DNA of 64,000 bases from JANNSX01 sp963741525. Lineage in GTDB: Bacteria; Pseudomonadota; Alphaproteobacteria; Rhizobiales; Hyphomicrobiaceae. Shown piece by piece: positions 33,600 through 43,021 of this stretch (position 1 is its first letter; each line of letters starts with the position of its first letter). Made by a program: the position numbers and the translations under genes. The DNA lies in assembly GCA_963741525.1 (NCBI GenBank), contig CAVUIW010000027.1, positions 310,001 to 374,000 of the forward strand, read 5' to 3'. The notes beneath the pieces were generated by a model. That model did no database searches. It saw only the letters and a program-made list of their open reading frames with translations, and was not told the DNA's origin.

Positions 33600-33693
33600 T
33601 GTGGTAATATGATACCTATTATATAATTTATTGAAATTGCTCATTTTTATTTGACACGCATGCGTTGACGGCAGCTACGACGCGCACTAGAAA
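33600..33693 (+). promoter_or_regulatory. AT-rich upstream region and candidate promoter of rplM-rpsI
   Basis: Bases 33600-33650 are strongly AT-rich compared with the rest of the window. TTGACG at 33665, 17-base spacing and TAGAAA at 33688 form a plausible -35/-10 pair about 92 bases before rplM. A second TTGACA lies at 33651. Confidence 0.4.
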
Positions 33694-33785
33694 AGGCACC
33701 ATTCGAACCGAAGGTGGCAACCGCGACCTGCGGACTCTCCCGAAAAATTCGAACGGCAGAGCCCCGCCCCGAAAAGAGCGAGACC

Positions 33786-34250
33786 ATGAAGACTTTTAAT
33801 CTCAAAGCCCAGGACGTCGAGAAAAAGTGGGTGTTGATCGACGCCGAAGGCCTCGTCGTTGGCCGCTTGGCCTCCATCGTCGCCCGCATCCTGCGCGGCA
33901 AGCACAAGCCGAGCTACACGCCCCACGTCGATTGCGGTGACAACGTCATCGTCATCAACGCCGAAAAGGTGGCCCTCACCGGCCGCAAGCGCCAGCAGGC
34001 CACCCACTACTGGCACACGGGCTTCCCGGGCGGCATCAAGGGTCGCACCGCCGGTAAGACGCTGGAGGGCAAGTTTCCCGGCCGCGTCGTCGAGAAGGCC
34101 GTCGAGCGCATGCTGGACGAGGGGCCGCTGGCCCGCCAGCAGTTCAGCAACCTGCGCGTCTATGCAGGCACCGAGCACCCCCACGAGGCGCAACAGCCGG
34201 TCAAGATCGATGTCGGCGCCATGAACCGCAAGAACAAGAGGAGCGCGTAA
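33786..34250 (+). CDS. rplM: Ribosomal protein L13
   Basis: A 154-residue 50S protein. KTFNLKAQDVEKKWVLIDAEGLVVGRLASIVARILRGKHKPSYTPHVDCGDNVIVINAEKVALTGRK and ERMLDEGPLARQQFSNLRVYAGTEHPHEAQQP are diagnostic. Early assembly protein binding 23S domain II. The upstream frame extends to 33714 but homology starts at ATG 33786. Five bases before rpsI. Confidence 0.98.
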   Translation: MKTFNLKAQDVEKKWVLIDAEGLVVGRLASIVARILRGKHKPSYTPHVDCGDNVIVINAEKVALTGRKRQQATHYWHTGFPGGIKGRTAGKTLEGKFPGRVVEKAVERMLDEGPLARQQFSNLRVYAGTEHPHEAQQPVKIDVGAMNRKNKRSA

Positions 34251-34255
34251 TCCCG

Positions 34256-34747
34256 ATGTCGATGACCGAATCGAGGACGCTCGAGGACCTGAGCCAGCTG
34301 AAGGGCGGCGCGAGCCCCGCGGCCGCCGAGGCGCCGGTGCGTGAGAAGAAGATCGACGCGCAGGGCCGCGCCTATGCGACGGGCAAGCGCAAGAACGCGA
34401 TCGCCCGCGTCTGGGTGAAGCGCGGCCACGGCCGCATCACCGTGAACGGCAAGGACTATGCCCAATACTTCGCGCGGCCGGTGCTGCAGATGCTACTGCG
34501 CCAGCCTTTCGTCACGGCCAATCGCACCGACCAGTTCGACGTCGTCGCAACCGTCGTCGGTGGTGGCCTGTCTGGCCAGGCCGGCGCGCTGCGTCATGGC
34601 CTGTCGAAGGCGCTCACCTATTATGAGCCGGAGCTGCGCGGTGTCCTGAAGAAGGCGGGCTTCCTGACCCGCGACAGCCGCATCGTCGAGCGTAAGAAGT
34701 ACGGCCGCGCCAAGGCCCGCCGCAGCTTCCAGTTCTCGAAGCGCTAA
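34256..34747 (+). CDS. rpsI: Ribosomal protein S9
   Basis: A 163-residue 30S protein with a 40-residue alphaproteobacterial N-terminal extension. The core runs YATGKRKNAIARVWVKRGHGRITVNGKDYAQYF to the C-terminal KYGRAKARRSFQFSKR, whose last Arg reaches the P-site tRNA. It pairs with rplM as in most bacteria. A terminator follows at 34771. Confidence 0.98.
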   Translation: MSMTESRTLEDLSQLKGGASPAAAEAPVREKKIDAQGRAYATGKRKNAIARVWVKRGHGRITVNGKDYAQYFARPVLQMLLRQPFVTANRTDQFDVVATVVGGGLSGQAGALRHGLSKALTYYEPELRGVLKKAGFLTRDSRIVERKKYGRAKARRSFQFSKR

Positions 34748-34770
34748 GCGGAGAGCCAAGCCTCGGAATC

Positions 34771-34803
34771 AAAAACGGCCCGTCGAATGGCGGGCCGTTT
34801 TAC
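34771..34803 (+). terminator. Intrinsic terminator of rplM-rpsI
   Basis: AAAACGGCCCG pairs with CGGGCCGTTTT, 8-base loop, followed by TACTTTTG. It is 24 bases after the rpsI stop. It may also serve the convergent small gene downstream. Confidence 0.9.
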
Positions 34804-34822
34804 TTTTGGGTAGGCGCAAACC

Positions 34823-35056
34823 TCAGTTCGCGAAGCACTGGTTCCGGCAGGAGTTGAGCTCGTCGGTGCAGGCGTTGCGGTCGCCGGACGACTTCATGCA
34901 CTGCTGGAAACGGACCTGGCAGCTCTGAGTGCAGGCATTGCCGGCGGTCGCTTCCTCACTCAGGAGCGTGGCCGGACCGGCGAACGCGAACGCGCCGAGC
35001 AACAGCCCGGCCGCCAGAAGCATGATCTTGATCTTGTGTTGCATCGCGAAGTCCAT
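34823..35056 (-). CDS. Small Cys-rich secreted protein
   Basis: A 77-residue protein: signal peptide (IKIMLLAAGLLLGAFAFAGPA) and a mature part with six Cys in the order C-x3-C, x6, C, x8, C, x6, C-x3-C, that is NACTQSCQVRFQQCMKSSGDRNACTDELNSCRNQCF in shorthand pieces. It would form three disulfides in the periplasm. ATG 35056 has AAAGGA six bases upstream. No known family recognised. Confidence 0.65.
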   Translation of the reverse strand: MDFAMQHKIKIMLLAAGLLLGAFAFAGPATLLSEEATAGNACTQSCQVRFQQCMKSSGDRNACTDELNSCRNQCFAN

Positions 35057-35385
35057 CTCGTTTCCTTTGAGCGGGCATTGCATCGCGAATTCGGGCTGGC
35101 TTGTCTTGCATAGACAAGATGCTCGATCGGCTGGCCTGCCTCCGCCACTGCCCCGACCCTAGTGCCACCGATATGAATGTCGACTGAACGATGCTAGAGC
35201 ACTTTCCGACCAAGTGGAAACCGGTTGGTCGAAAGAAAGTGCTCAAAGCCGAAAAGCCCTGCGTCAAGGCGTCCGGGCATCCTCCTGGTGGCCCTGCGTT
35301 ACCGCTTGCGGCACCCTGCCCATCCCTCTAGCATTAACTGAACTGCGCGGGCCTCACATCCGACCGAACGGGCACACCGGCGTTC
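35057..35385. other. Gap before the glycan cluster, holding repeat A copy 4
   Basis: About 330 bases. The only recognisable element is a half family A repeat at 35195-35244 (GAGCACTTTCCGACCAA...TTGGTCG...AAAGTGCTC). The glycan operon promoter should lie between it and 35386, but no -35/-10 was assigned. Confidence 0.5.
35195..35244. repeat. Mosaic palindromic repeat family A, copy 4 (half element)
   Basis: First half only; identical to the copy at 14067 over almost 50 bases, including AACCGGTTGGTCGAAAGAAA. Confidence 0.85.
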
Positions 35386-37392
35386 ATGATATCCCCTGGT
35401 TCGAGCAAGGAGAATTGGCGGCTCAGCCTCGTCAATTTACCGCGTTACCCAAAGCGCCTGCTGCTTGTTCTCAACGATTTCCTGCTGCTGACGCTCTCGC
35501 TCTGGGCGGGATTCTCGCTCCGCCTGAACGAACTCTACCTGCCACCGGACTTGCCCTTCGCGCTCGTCCTCTTGGCAGGCCCCATCATCGGGCTTGCGAC
35601 CTTCCAGAGCCTCGGCCTCTACCGGCTCGTCACGCGCTTCATCGGCCCGCAGGGAGCGACGCGGATCTTCCTCGCTGTCGCGCTCGGCGTCCTCGTCTGG
35701 GTGCTGTTTATCCAGCTCTCGGGCGTCAAGGGATTGCTGCCGCGATCCACCATCGTCATGTATGGCGTGCTCTCGGCAGCCCTCGTCTGGGCCAGCCGGC
35801 AGGTCGCGGGCTGGATCCTGCGCGGCGTGCCGCACGCGACGCCCGCTCGCTTCGACCAAACCCGCAAGCACGTAATCATCTACGGCGCCGGCGTCACCGG
35901 TGTGCAGCTGCTGCAGGCACTGCGCTTGTCGCACGACTATCTGCCCGTCGGCTTCATGGACGAGAACCAGAACCTCTGGGGCCAGATGGTCGGCGGCTTG
36001 AAGGTCTACAAGCCGCAGAAGATCTCCAAGCTCATCCAGCGCGAAGGCGTGGAAGAGGTGCTGCTCGCCGTGCCGGAGGCGACCCGCGCGCACCGGCGCA
36101 ACATCATCAAGCAGCTCGAGCCCTATCCGGTGCGCGTGCGAACGCTGCCGGCCATGGCCGATATCGCCACCGGCAAGGTCCGGATCAGCGATCTGCGCGA
36201 GATCAGCGCGGACGATCTCCTGGGCCGCGATCCGGTGCCGCCGGACCCCGAGCTCATCGAGCGGACCATCCGCGACAAGGCCGTGCTCGTCACCGGCGCC
36301 GGCGGCTCGATCGGCTCAGAGCTGACTCGCCAGATCGTCAAGCAGCGCCCGACCCGCCTCGTCCTGCTCGATGTCTCGGAGGTTGCCCTCTATCAAATCG
36401 AGAGCGAGATCCGGCATAGCCTGCAACAGCCGGTCGCCACCGAGGAGACGCTCGGCACCGAGCCCGCGCCCAATCTCGAGATCGTCGCCGTGCTGGGCTC
36501 CATCCTCGACGACAGCCTGATCCGCCGCACCATCCGCCAGCACCGCATCTGCACGATCTTCCACGCCGCCGCCTACAAGCATGTGCCGATCGTCGAGCAC
36601 AACCCGATCACCGGCATCCGCAACAACACTTACGGCACCCGCGTGCTGACGGAAGCCGCGCGAGACCTGGGCGTCGAGCGTGTCGTGCTCATCTCGACCG
36701 ACAAGGCGGTGAGGCCGACGAACATCATGGGCGCGAGCAAGCGCCTGGCCGAGCTGGTGCTGCAGGCCCATGCCGGCGAAACCGCCTGCCGGACCATTTT
36801 CACCATGGTCCGCTTCGGCAACGTGCTCGATTCCTCGGGCTCGGTCGTGAAGCTCTTCCGCAAGCAGATCGAGGATGGAGGCCCCGTGACCGTCACGCAT
36901 CCCGACATGATCCGCTACTTCATGTCGATCCCCGAGGCGGCGGAACTCGTGATCCAGGCCGGCGCGATGGCGAAGGGCGGCGAGGTCTTCGTGCTCGACA
37001 TGGGGGAACCCGTGAAGATCGACTATCTGGCGCGCTCGATGATCCGCCTGATGGGCCTCGAGTTGCGCGACGAAGGCAATCCCGACGGCGACATCGCCAT
37101 CGAGTACACGGGTCTGCGCCACGGCGAGAAGCTCTACGAAGAGTTGCTCATTTCCGAGAACACGACCGGCACGCTACATCCGCGCATCAAGCGAAGCTGG
37201 GAGCCGTCGATGACCTTGGCCGAGATCGAGAAGGAGCTCGGCTCCCTCGACAAGGCCATGGGCCTGGAAGATGTGGAGGCGATCCACGCGGTCCTGAAGC
37301 GGACTGTCGAGGGCTACACGCCGGAGACGCGGCACCTCGCGAAGGCCACGGCCGGCGAGGCAACACCCGCCGGACGCCGGTTGCTGCATTGA
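35386..37392 (+). CDS. NDP-sugar 4,6-dehydratase of the PglF/CapD/WbpM type
   Basis: A 668-residue protein. The first about 150 residues have four membrane helices (FLLLTLSLWAGFSL, FALVLLAGPIIGLATFQSLGLYRL). A CoA-binding-like Rossmann domain (VIIYGAGVTGVQLLQALR) and then the SDR domain with GAGGSIGSELTRQ follow. In the catalytic region, STDKAVRPTNIMGASKR has Met in place of the usual Tyr, as in WbpM and PglF. The family converts UDP-GlcNAc to the 4-keto-6-deoxy sugar. First gene of a surface-glycan cluster. Confidence 0.93.
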   Translation: MISPGSSKENWRLSLVNLPRYPKRLLLVLNDFLLLTLSLWAGFSLRLNELYLPPDLPFALVLLAGPIIGLATFQSLGLYRLVTRFIGPQGATRIFLAVALGVLVWVLFIQLSGVKGLLPRSTIVMYGVLSAALVWASRQVAGWILRGVPHATPARFDQTRKHVIIYGAGVTGVQLLQALRLSHDYLPVGFMDENQNLWGQMVGGLKVYKPQKISKLIQREGVEEVLLAVPEATRAHRRNIIKQLEPYPVRVRTLPAMADIATGKVRISDLREISADDLLGRDPVPPDPELIERTIRDKAVLVTGAGGSIGSELTRQIVKQRPTRLVLLDVSEVALYQIESEIRHSLQQPVATEETLGTEPAPNLEIVAVLGSILDDSLIRRTIRQHRICTIFHAAAYKHVPIVEHNPITGIRNNTYGTRVLTEAARDLGVERVVLISTDKAVRPTNIMGASKRLAELVLQAHAGETACRTIFTMVRFGNVLDSSGSVVKLFRKQIEDGGPVTVTHPDMIRYFMSIPEAAELVIQAGAMAKGGEVFVLDMGEPVKIDYLARSMIRLMGLELRDEGNPDGDIAIEYTGLRHGEKLYEELLISENTTGTLHPRIKRSWEPSMTLAEIEKELGSLDKAMGLEDVEAIHAVLKRTVEGYTPETRHLAKATAGEATPAGRRLLH

Positions 37393-38546
37393 CCGCTGCC
37401 GGGCCGGGCGCAGACGCGAAGCCGCAGAAGCTGGCGATCGTCGCCTCCTTCGCGCCCTCGCTCATCAATTTCCGCTTTCAGCTGCTGAGCGACATTCGCG
37501 CCGCCGGTCACCAGGTGCTGTGCCTGGCGCCCGACTTCGATGCAGCGATCGTCGAGACGCTGAGGTCGGCGGGCCTGGAGACCGCGCCGCTCCCACTCCA
37601 ACGCACAGGCCTCAATCCGCTGGCCGATGTCGAGACGGTGAAAAAGCTGACGGGTCTGCTTCGCGATTTTCAACCCGACGTCGTCACCGGCTACACGCCG
37701 AAAGCCGCCATCTACGGCGCCATCGCCGGTGCCGCGGCGCAGGTGCCGCGCCGCGTGCCGATGGTCACCGGCCTTGGCTACGCCTTCCTCAAATCCTGGA
37801 GCCCGAAGATCATCGCCGTGCGCCAGGCAACGAAGGCGCTCTACCGCCGCGCCTTCCGTGTCTCGACGGGCGCCATCTTCCAGAACAAGGACGATCTGGC
37901 GACACTGCGCGCGCTTGGCCTCGTGCCTCGCGATCTGCCGCTGACGATCGTCGGCGGCTCGGGCGTCGACATGGATCGGTTCGCGCAGGCGCCCTTGCCG
38001 CCGCTCGGCGAGGCCGGCCCGACCTTCCTGCTGATCGCCCGCCTCGTCCGCTACAAGGGCATCTTCGAATATTGCGAGGCGGCGCGGATGCTCGCCGGGA
38101 AGGGCCGGAAGGCGAGATACGTGCTGATCGGGCCCGGCGAGGGCGGGCCGGCGGGCTTTCCGGCGGACGAGCTCGCACGCTATGCCGACATCGTCACTTA
38201 CCTCGGCCCCAGGGACGACGTCCGCCCCTTCATCCGCGATTGCCACGTCTACGTCCTCCCCTCCTATGGCGAGGGCATGCCACGCACGAGTCTGGAGGCG
38301 CTGGCCATCGGCCGGCCGATCGTCACGACCGACGTCAATGGCTGCCGCGACACGGTCGACGACGGTGTCAACGGCTTCATGGTGCCAGTCCGGGATGGGG
38401 CGGCGCTTGCCGCTGCGATGGAAAAGTTCATCGCCGATCCGGCGCTCATCGGGCCCATGGCCGAGGCGAGTAGAGTCAAGGGAGAACGGGAGTATGATGT
38501 CCGCGTGGTGAACCTGGCGACACGGGCGGCCCTGGGTTTGGGGTAG
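37389..38546 (+). CDS. Glycosyltransferase family 4
   Basis: A 385-residue GT-B glycosyltransferase. LAIVASFAPSLINFRFQLLSDIRAAGHQVLCLAPDFD begins the acceptor domain; FLLIARLVRYKGIFEYCEAARML and YGEGMPRTSLEALAIGRPIVTTDVNGCRD (E-x7-E motif) mark the nucleotide-sugar domain. It resembles PglA/capsular transferases. The start is a TTG overlapping the previous stop by two bases (TTGA). No membrane helix is seen. Confidence 0.9.
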   Translation: MTAAGPGADAKPQKLAIVASFAPSLINFRFQLLSDIRAAGHQVLCLAPDFDAAIVETLRSAGLETAPLPLQRTGLNPLADVETVKKLTGLLRDFQPDVVTGYTPKAAIYGAIAGAAAQVPRRVPMVTGLGYAFLKSWSPKIIAVRQATKALYRRAFRVSTGAIFQNKDDLATLRALGLVPRDLPLTIVGGSGVDMDRFAQAPLPPLGEAGPTFLLIARLVRYKGIFEYCEAARMLAGKGRKARYVLIGPGEGGPAGFPADELARYADIVTYLGPRDDVRPFIRDCHVYVLPSYGEGMPRTSLEALAIGRPIVTTDVNGCRDTVDDGVNGFMVPVRDGAALAAAMEKFIADPALIGPMAEASRVKGEREYDVRVVNLATRAALGLG

Positions 38547-38594
38547 CCCTGCCGCGGATCACCTGCTAATCCGGGATTCTGGAGAGGAACGCTC

Positions 38595-39803
38595 GTGTCC
38601 ATCAGCCCGCTCATGAAGAAACCTGCAGAGGGTGCGGCGATCGCCGCCGGTACTTGGCCGCACTATGCCGAGGACGAGATCGCCGCCGCAACCGAGGTGC
38701 TGGCCTCCGGCCGCGTCAACCAGTGGACGGGCGAGAAGGTCAAGGCGTTCGAGCGGGCCTTCGCCACTTACATCGGTCAGTCGCATGGCGTGGCCGTGTT
38801 CAACGGCACGGTGGCGCTCGAGCTGGCGCTGATAGCGCTCGGCATCGGACCGGGCGACGAGGTCATCGTCACGCCGAGGAGTTTCATAGCCTCGGCCTCC
38901 GCCGTCACGACGGTCGGCGCCACACCGGTCTTCGCCGATGTCGATCGCGATAGCGGCAACATCTCGGCCGAGACCATCGCGCCGATGATCGGCCCCAGGA
39001 CGCGCGCCATCCTGCCGGTGCATCTGGGCGGCTGGCCGGCCGACATGCCGGCGATCATGGCGCTCGCCAAGAAGCACAACCTCAAGGTCATCGAGGATTG
39101 CGCGCAATCGCAGGGCGCCACCATCGACGGCCAACACGCCGGTAGCTTCGGCGATGCCGCGGCATTTTCCTTCTGCCAGGACAAGATCATGACGACCGGT
39201 GGCGAGGGTGGCTTGGTGCTCTTCCGCGATAGAGACGCCTGGTCGCGCGCCTGGAGCTACAAGGACCACGGCAAGAGCTATGCGCGCTCGACCGCGCCGG
39301 CCGAGAAGCCGGGCTTCCGCTTCGTGCACGACAGCATCGGCACGAACTGGCGCATGATCGAGATCCAGGCGGCGATCGGTCTCGTGCAGTTGGCCAAGCT
39401 CGAGCGCTGGAATGCCGAGCGCGCGCGGCGCGCCGGAATCTGGCGTTCGGCCTTCGCCGGGGCGCCGGCGCTGCGGGCTCCAGTTCCCCGCAAGGGTGTT
39501 CGTCACGCCTGGTACAAGTTGCACACCTATCTGGAGCCCGGGCTGTTGAAGCCCGGCGTCAAGCGAGACGACGTGCTCGCCGCCCTTGTCGCCAACGGCA
39601 TCCGCGCCTTCTCGGGCGGCTGCTCGGAGATCTATCTCGAGAAGGCCTTCGCCGATCGCAACGAGCCCACGCGCCCAGTCGCCAAGGCACTCGGCGAGAC
39701 GAACCTGATGTTCGAGGTGCATCCGACGCTGGACGAGACGGTACTTACCGAGACAGCGCGCCGGGCGGCCGGGATCATTGCGGCCTTCGGGCGGGACACC
39801 TGA
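38595..39803 (+). CDS. DegT/DnrJ/EryC1/StrS sugar aminotransferase
   Basis: A 402-residue PLP enzyme. FNGTVALELALIALGIGPGDEVIVTPRSFIASASAVTTVGATPVFADVD, EDCAQSQGATIDGQHAGSFGDAAAFSF and the Schiff-base Lys in FCQDKIMTTGGEGGL place it in the sugar 3/4-aminotransferase family. It likely aminates the keto sugar from the upstream dehydratase, giving a bacillosamine-like amino sugar. GTG 38595 has GGAGAGG upstream. A 48-base gap separates it from the GT4. Confidence 0.92.
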   Translation: MSISPLMKKPAEGAAIAAGTWPHYAEDEIAAATEVLASGRVNQWTGEKVKAFERAFATYIGQSHGVAVFNGTVALELALIALGIGPGDEVIVTPRSFIASASAVTTVGATPVFADVDRDSGNISAETIAPMIGPRTRAILPVHLGGWPADMPAIMALAKKHNLKVIEDCAQSQGATIDGQHAGSFGDAAAFSFCQDKIMTTGGEGGLVLFRDRDAWSRAWSYKDHGKSYARSTAPAEKPGFRFVHDSIGTNWRMIEIQAAIGLVQLAKLERWNAERARRAGIWRSAFAGAPALRAPVPRKGVRHAWYKLHTYLEPGLLKPGVKRDDVLAALVANGIRAFSGGCSEIYLEKAFADRNEPTRPVAKALGETNLMFEVHPTLDETVLTETARRAAGIIAAFGRDT

Positions 39804-39813
39804 CATCACAATC

Positions 39814-41040
39814 ATGCCGATGGTCCGCCCGCCCCGCCTAACGATCGTCACGCTGACGCTCGACACCGGCGGCACCGAGCGGCACATCGCGGCGGTCGCG
39901 CCCAAAATTGCCGAGGGCGGTTTCGACGTCACCATCGTCTGCCTCGGCCGGCCTGGTGCGCAGGCCGAGGCCGTGCGGAGAAATGGCGTCCGCGTCGTCG
40001 GCCCTGCGATTGGCACTCAACGCTTCAATAGTTCGCGCGGCGGCACGGCGATCTCGCTCTCGGCCGGAACCGCCCTTCTCGCCAAAGAACTCCTCACCCG
40101 CCGGCCCGACATCGCGCATTTCTTCCTGCCGCTCCCCTATCTGGTTGGTGGAGCGCTGTCTCGCTTTGCTCGTGTGCCGCATCTCGTCATGAGCCGCCGC
40201 AGCCAGAACGCCTATCAGGCGAAGCGGCCCGGTCTCGCCCGGCGCGAGCACAGATTGCATTGTCGCATGGATCTGATCCTCGCCAATTCCCGGCGCGTCC
40301 ACGACGAGCTTCTCGGCGAGGGTGCGGACCCAACCCGGACCGGCCTCATCTACAATGGCATCGATCTCGCGCGGTTCTCGGCGCCGCGGAACCGGGCTGA
40401 TGCCCGCCGCCGCCTCGGCCTCGCGCCGGATGCGTTGGTGCTGGCAATTGTCGCCAACCTCATCCCCTACAAGGGGCACGCCGATCTCATCGCGGCGCTC
40501 GGCGCGATCAAGGCGGAGCTTCCCGTCCAATGGCGCCTCCTCGTCATCGGCCGCGACGACGACCTCGGATCACAGCTCCGCGACCGAGCCACCGCGCTCG
40601 GTATCGGCAGCAATATCCTCTGGCTCGGCGAACGCCAGGACATCCCCGAGCTGCTGGGCCTCTCAGACATCGGCCTCAACGTCAGCCACGAAGAAGGCTT
40701 CTCGAATGCAGTCGTCGAGGGCATGGCGGCCGGGTTGGCGATGCTCGCCACCGACGTCGGCGGCAACAAGGAGGCTGCTCCCGATGGCGTCGCGGGCCTC
40801 GTCGTCCCGCCTCGCAACCCGCAGGCGCTCGCCGGCGCCATCGCCCGGCTGGCTAGCGATTCGGTACTGCGGCACCGGCTGGGCCAAGCCGCCCGTGAGC
40901 GCGCTAACCGCCTGTTCAGCCTCGCATCATGCGGTGGCCACTATCTTGAGGCCTATCGCGCCCTGTTGAGCGGTGCGCCCATGCCGGCATCGATCGCCCC
41001 GCGCGAGTTGGGTTTGGCCTCTGGCGCCGCATCAGGCTAG
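39814..41040 (+). CDS. Glycosyltransferase family 4
   Basis: A 408-residue GT-B enzyme: LTIVTLTLDTGGTERHIAAVAPKIAEGGFDVTIVCLG opens the N-domain; LIYNGIDLARF, VANLIPYKGHADLIAALGAIK and EEGFSNAVVEGMAAGLAMLATDVGGNKEA (E-x7-E) mark the donor domain. Start at the ATG 39814, ten bases after the aminotransferase stop. It belongs to the glycan operon. Confidence 0.91.
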   Translation: MPMVRPPRLTIVTLTLDTGGTERHIAAVAPKIAEGGFDVTIVCLGRPGAQAEAVRRNGVRVVGPAIGTQRFNSSRGGTAISLSAGTALLAKELLTRRPDIAHFFLPLPYLVGGALSRFARVPHLVMSRRSQNAYQAKRPGLARREHRLHCRMDLILANSRRVHDELLGEGADPTRTGLIYNGIDLARFSAPRNRADARRRLGLAPDALVLAIVANLIPYKGHADLIAALGAIKAELPVQWRLLVIGRDDDLGSQLRDRATALGIGSNILWLGERQDIPELLGLSDIGLNVSHEEGFSNAVVEGMAAGLAMLATDVGGNKEAAPDGVAGLVVPPRNPQALAGAIARLASDSVLRHRLGQAARERANRLFSLASCGGHYLEAYRALLSGAPMPASIAPRELGLASGAASG

Positions 41041-41082
41041 ATAGAGGCGTCGCCCTGGCGCGGCGGCAGGGACAATCACGGC

Positions 41083-43014
41083 ATGTGCGGCATTACGGGC
41101 TTCATCGACCTGAACCGGCAGACCTCGGACGAGGGCCTCGCCGCCATGGCGACCCGCATGGCCAATTCCATGCTGCATCGCGGCCCCGACGACGGCGGCA
41201 CCTGGACGGATGCCGCATCCGGCGTCGCCTTCGGCTTTCGCCGCCTCTCGATCATCGACCTTTCGCCCGCCGGTCATCAGCCGATGGTCGCCGCCAAGGG
41301 CCGGCACGTCATCTGCTACAACGGCGAGGTCTACAACGCCGAGGACATCCGCCGCGAGCTCGGCCCTTTCGCGCCCAATTGGCGCGGCCGCTCCGATACC
41401 GAGGTGATGCTGGAGTCCTTCGCCACCTGGGGCGTCGAGCGGGGCGTCGAAAAGCTCATCGGCATGTTCGCCTTCGCGCTTTGGGAAACCGAGACACGCC
41501 GGCTCTGGCTTGTGCGCGACCGGCTCGGCATCAAGCCGCTCTATTGGGCGGAGATGGGCTCTACCTTCCTCTTCGGCTCGGAGTTGCGCGCGCTGCGTGC
41601 GCATCCAGCGTTCAAGGCGGAGATCGACCGCGATGCCACGGCGCTCTTCATGCGCCACAACTACTATCCGAACCCGCGCACTGTGTTCTCCGGCGTCCAC
41701 CAACTGCCGCCCGGGCATATGCTCTGCGTCGAGCCCGGCAAGCCCGCGCGCATCAAGCCCTACTGGACGCTCGCCGACGTCGCGCGTCAGGGGCAGGTCT
41801 CGCCCTTCCAGGGCGATGAAACGGAAGCCTCGCAGGAGCTGGAGACGCTCATCGCGGATGCCGTGAAGCGCCGCATGATCGCCGACGTGCCGCTCGGCGC
41901 GTTTCTCTCGGGCGGCTATGATTCCTCGACCGTCGTCGCGCTGATGCAGGCGCAGGCGAGCCGGCCTGTGAAGACTTTTTCGATCGGCTTTCACGAGGCC
42001 GATTACAACGAGGCCGACCACGCCAAGGCCGTCGCCACGCATCTGGGCACCGATCACACCGAGCTCTATGTGACGGCAGAGGAGGCGCAGGGCGTCATCC
42101 CCAAGCTCGCCGACATCTACGACGAGCCCTTCGCGGACGCGTCGCAGATTCCAACCTATCTCGTATCCCAACTCGCCAGGCGGCACGTCACCGTCTCGCT
42201 TTCGGGAGATGGGGGCGATGAAGTGTTCGCCGGCTACAACCGCTACAGCCATGCGAGCCGCTTCAACGACACCATGGCGCGGATTCCATCCGGTTTGCGC
42301 CGCGCCGGCGCCGGGGCGGTCAATGCACTCCCCGCCGGGCTATGGGATGGCGCGGCGCGCGTCATTCCCAACCGCTTTCGGCCGCGCGCGCTCGCCGACA
42401 AGATGCAGAAATTCGCCGATATCGCGACCGAGGACGGCGACGGTTTCTACCGGAAGCTCACGAGCCACTGGCCCGATCCGGCTTCGATCGTCATTGGCGC
42501 AAACGAGCCGCAGACCGTCATCTCTGACGCTGCCGTCAAGACCATCGTACCCGGCTTCATCGAGCGCATGCAGTATCGCGACACGCTGACCTATCTGCCG
42601 GACGACATCCTAACGAAGGTCGATCGCGCCAGCATGGCCGTGTCACTGGAAGCCCGCGTGCCGCTGCTCGACCACCGGGTGGTGGCGCTCGCCTGGTCGA
42701 TGCCGCTCAAGTTCAAGCTCGAAGGCGGCTCGAGCAAGAAGGTGCTGCGCTCGGTGCTCTACCGCTATGTACCACCGAAACTCGTCGACCGGCCGAAGAT
42801 GGGCTTCGGCGTGCCGATCGACACGTGGCTGCGTGGTCCAATCCGCGACTGGGCGGAGGATCTCCTCTCCGAAAAGAGCCTCCGGGAGGGCGGCATCTTC
42901 GAGCCCGCACCCATCCGAAAACGCTGGGCCGAGCATCTCTCGGGCAAGCGCAACTGGCAGCACTCGCTCTGGAACGTGCTGATGTTCGAGGCCTGGCGGC
43001 GGCGGTGGGCCTGA
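41083..43014 (+). CDS. asnB: Asparagine synthase (glutamine-hydrolysing)
   Basis: A 643-residue protein. Cys2 after Met removal is the class II amidotransferase nucleophile (MCGITGFIDLN), followed by LHRGPDDGGTW. The synthetase PP-loop is FLSGGYDSSTVVALMQ, and SLSGDGGDEVFAGYNRY completes the ATP site. asnB-like genes within glycan clusters sometimes amidate sugar or peptide carboxylates, so it may not be the housekeeping enzyme. It is the last gene of the cluster. Confidence 0.93.
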   Translation: MCGITGFIDLNRQTSDEGLAAMATRMANSMLHRGPDDGGTWTDAASGVAFGFRRLSIIDLSPAGHQPMVAAKGRHVICYNGEVYNAEDIRRELGPFAPNWRGRSDTEVMLESFATWGVERGVEKLIGMFAFALWETETRRLWLVRDRLGIKPLYWAEMGSTFLFGSELRALRAHPAFKAEIDRDATALFMRHNYYPNPRTVFSGVHQLPPGHMLCVEPGKPARIKPYWTLADVARQGQVSPFQGDETEASQELETLIADAVKRRMIADVPLGAFLSGGYDSSTVVALMQAQASRPVKTFSIGFHEADYNEADHAKAVATHLGTDHTELYVTAEEAQGVIPKLADIYDEPFADASQIPTYLVSQLARRHVTVSLSGDGGDEVFAGYNRYSHASRFNDTMARIPSGLRRAGAGAVNALPAGLWDGAARVIPNRFRPRALADKMQKFADIATEDGDGFYRKLTSHWPDPASIVIGANEPQTVISDAAVKTIVPGFIERMQYRDTLTYLPDDILTKVDRASMAVSLEARVPLLDHRVVALAWSMPLKFKLEGGSSKKVLRSVLYRYVPPKLVDRPKMGFGVPIDTWLRGPIRDWAEDLLSEKSLREGGIFEPAPIRKRWAEHLSGKRNWQHSLWNVLMFEAWRRRWA

Positions 43015-43021
43015 CGAAGCG

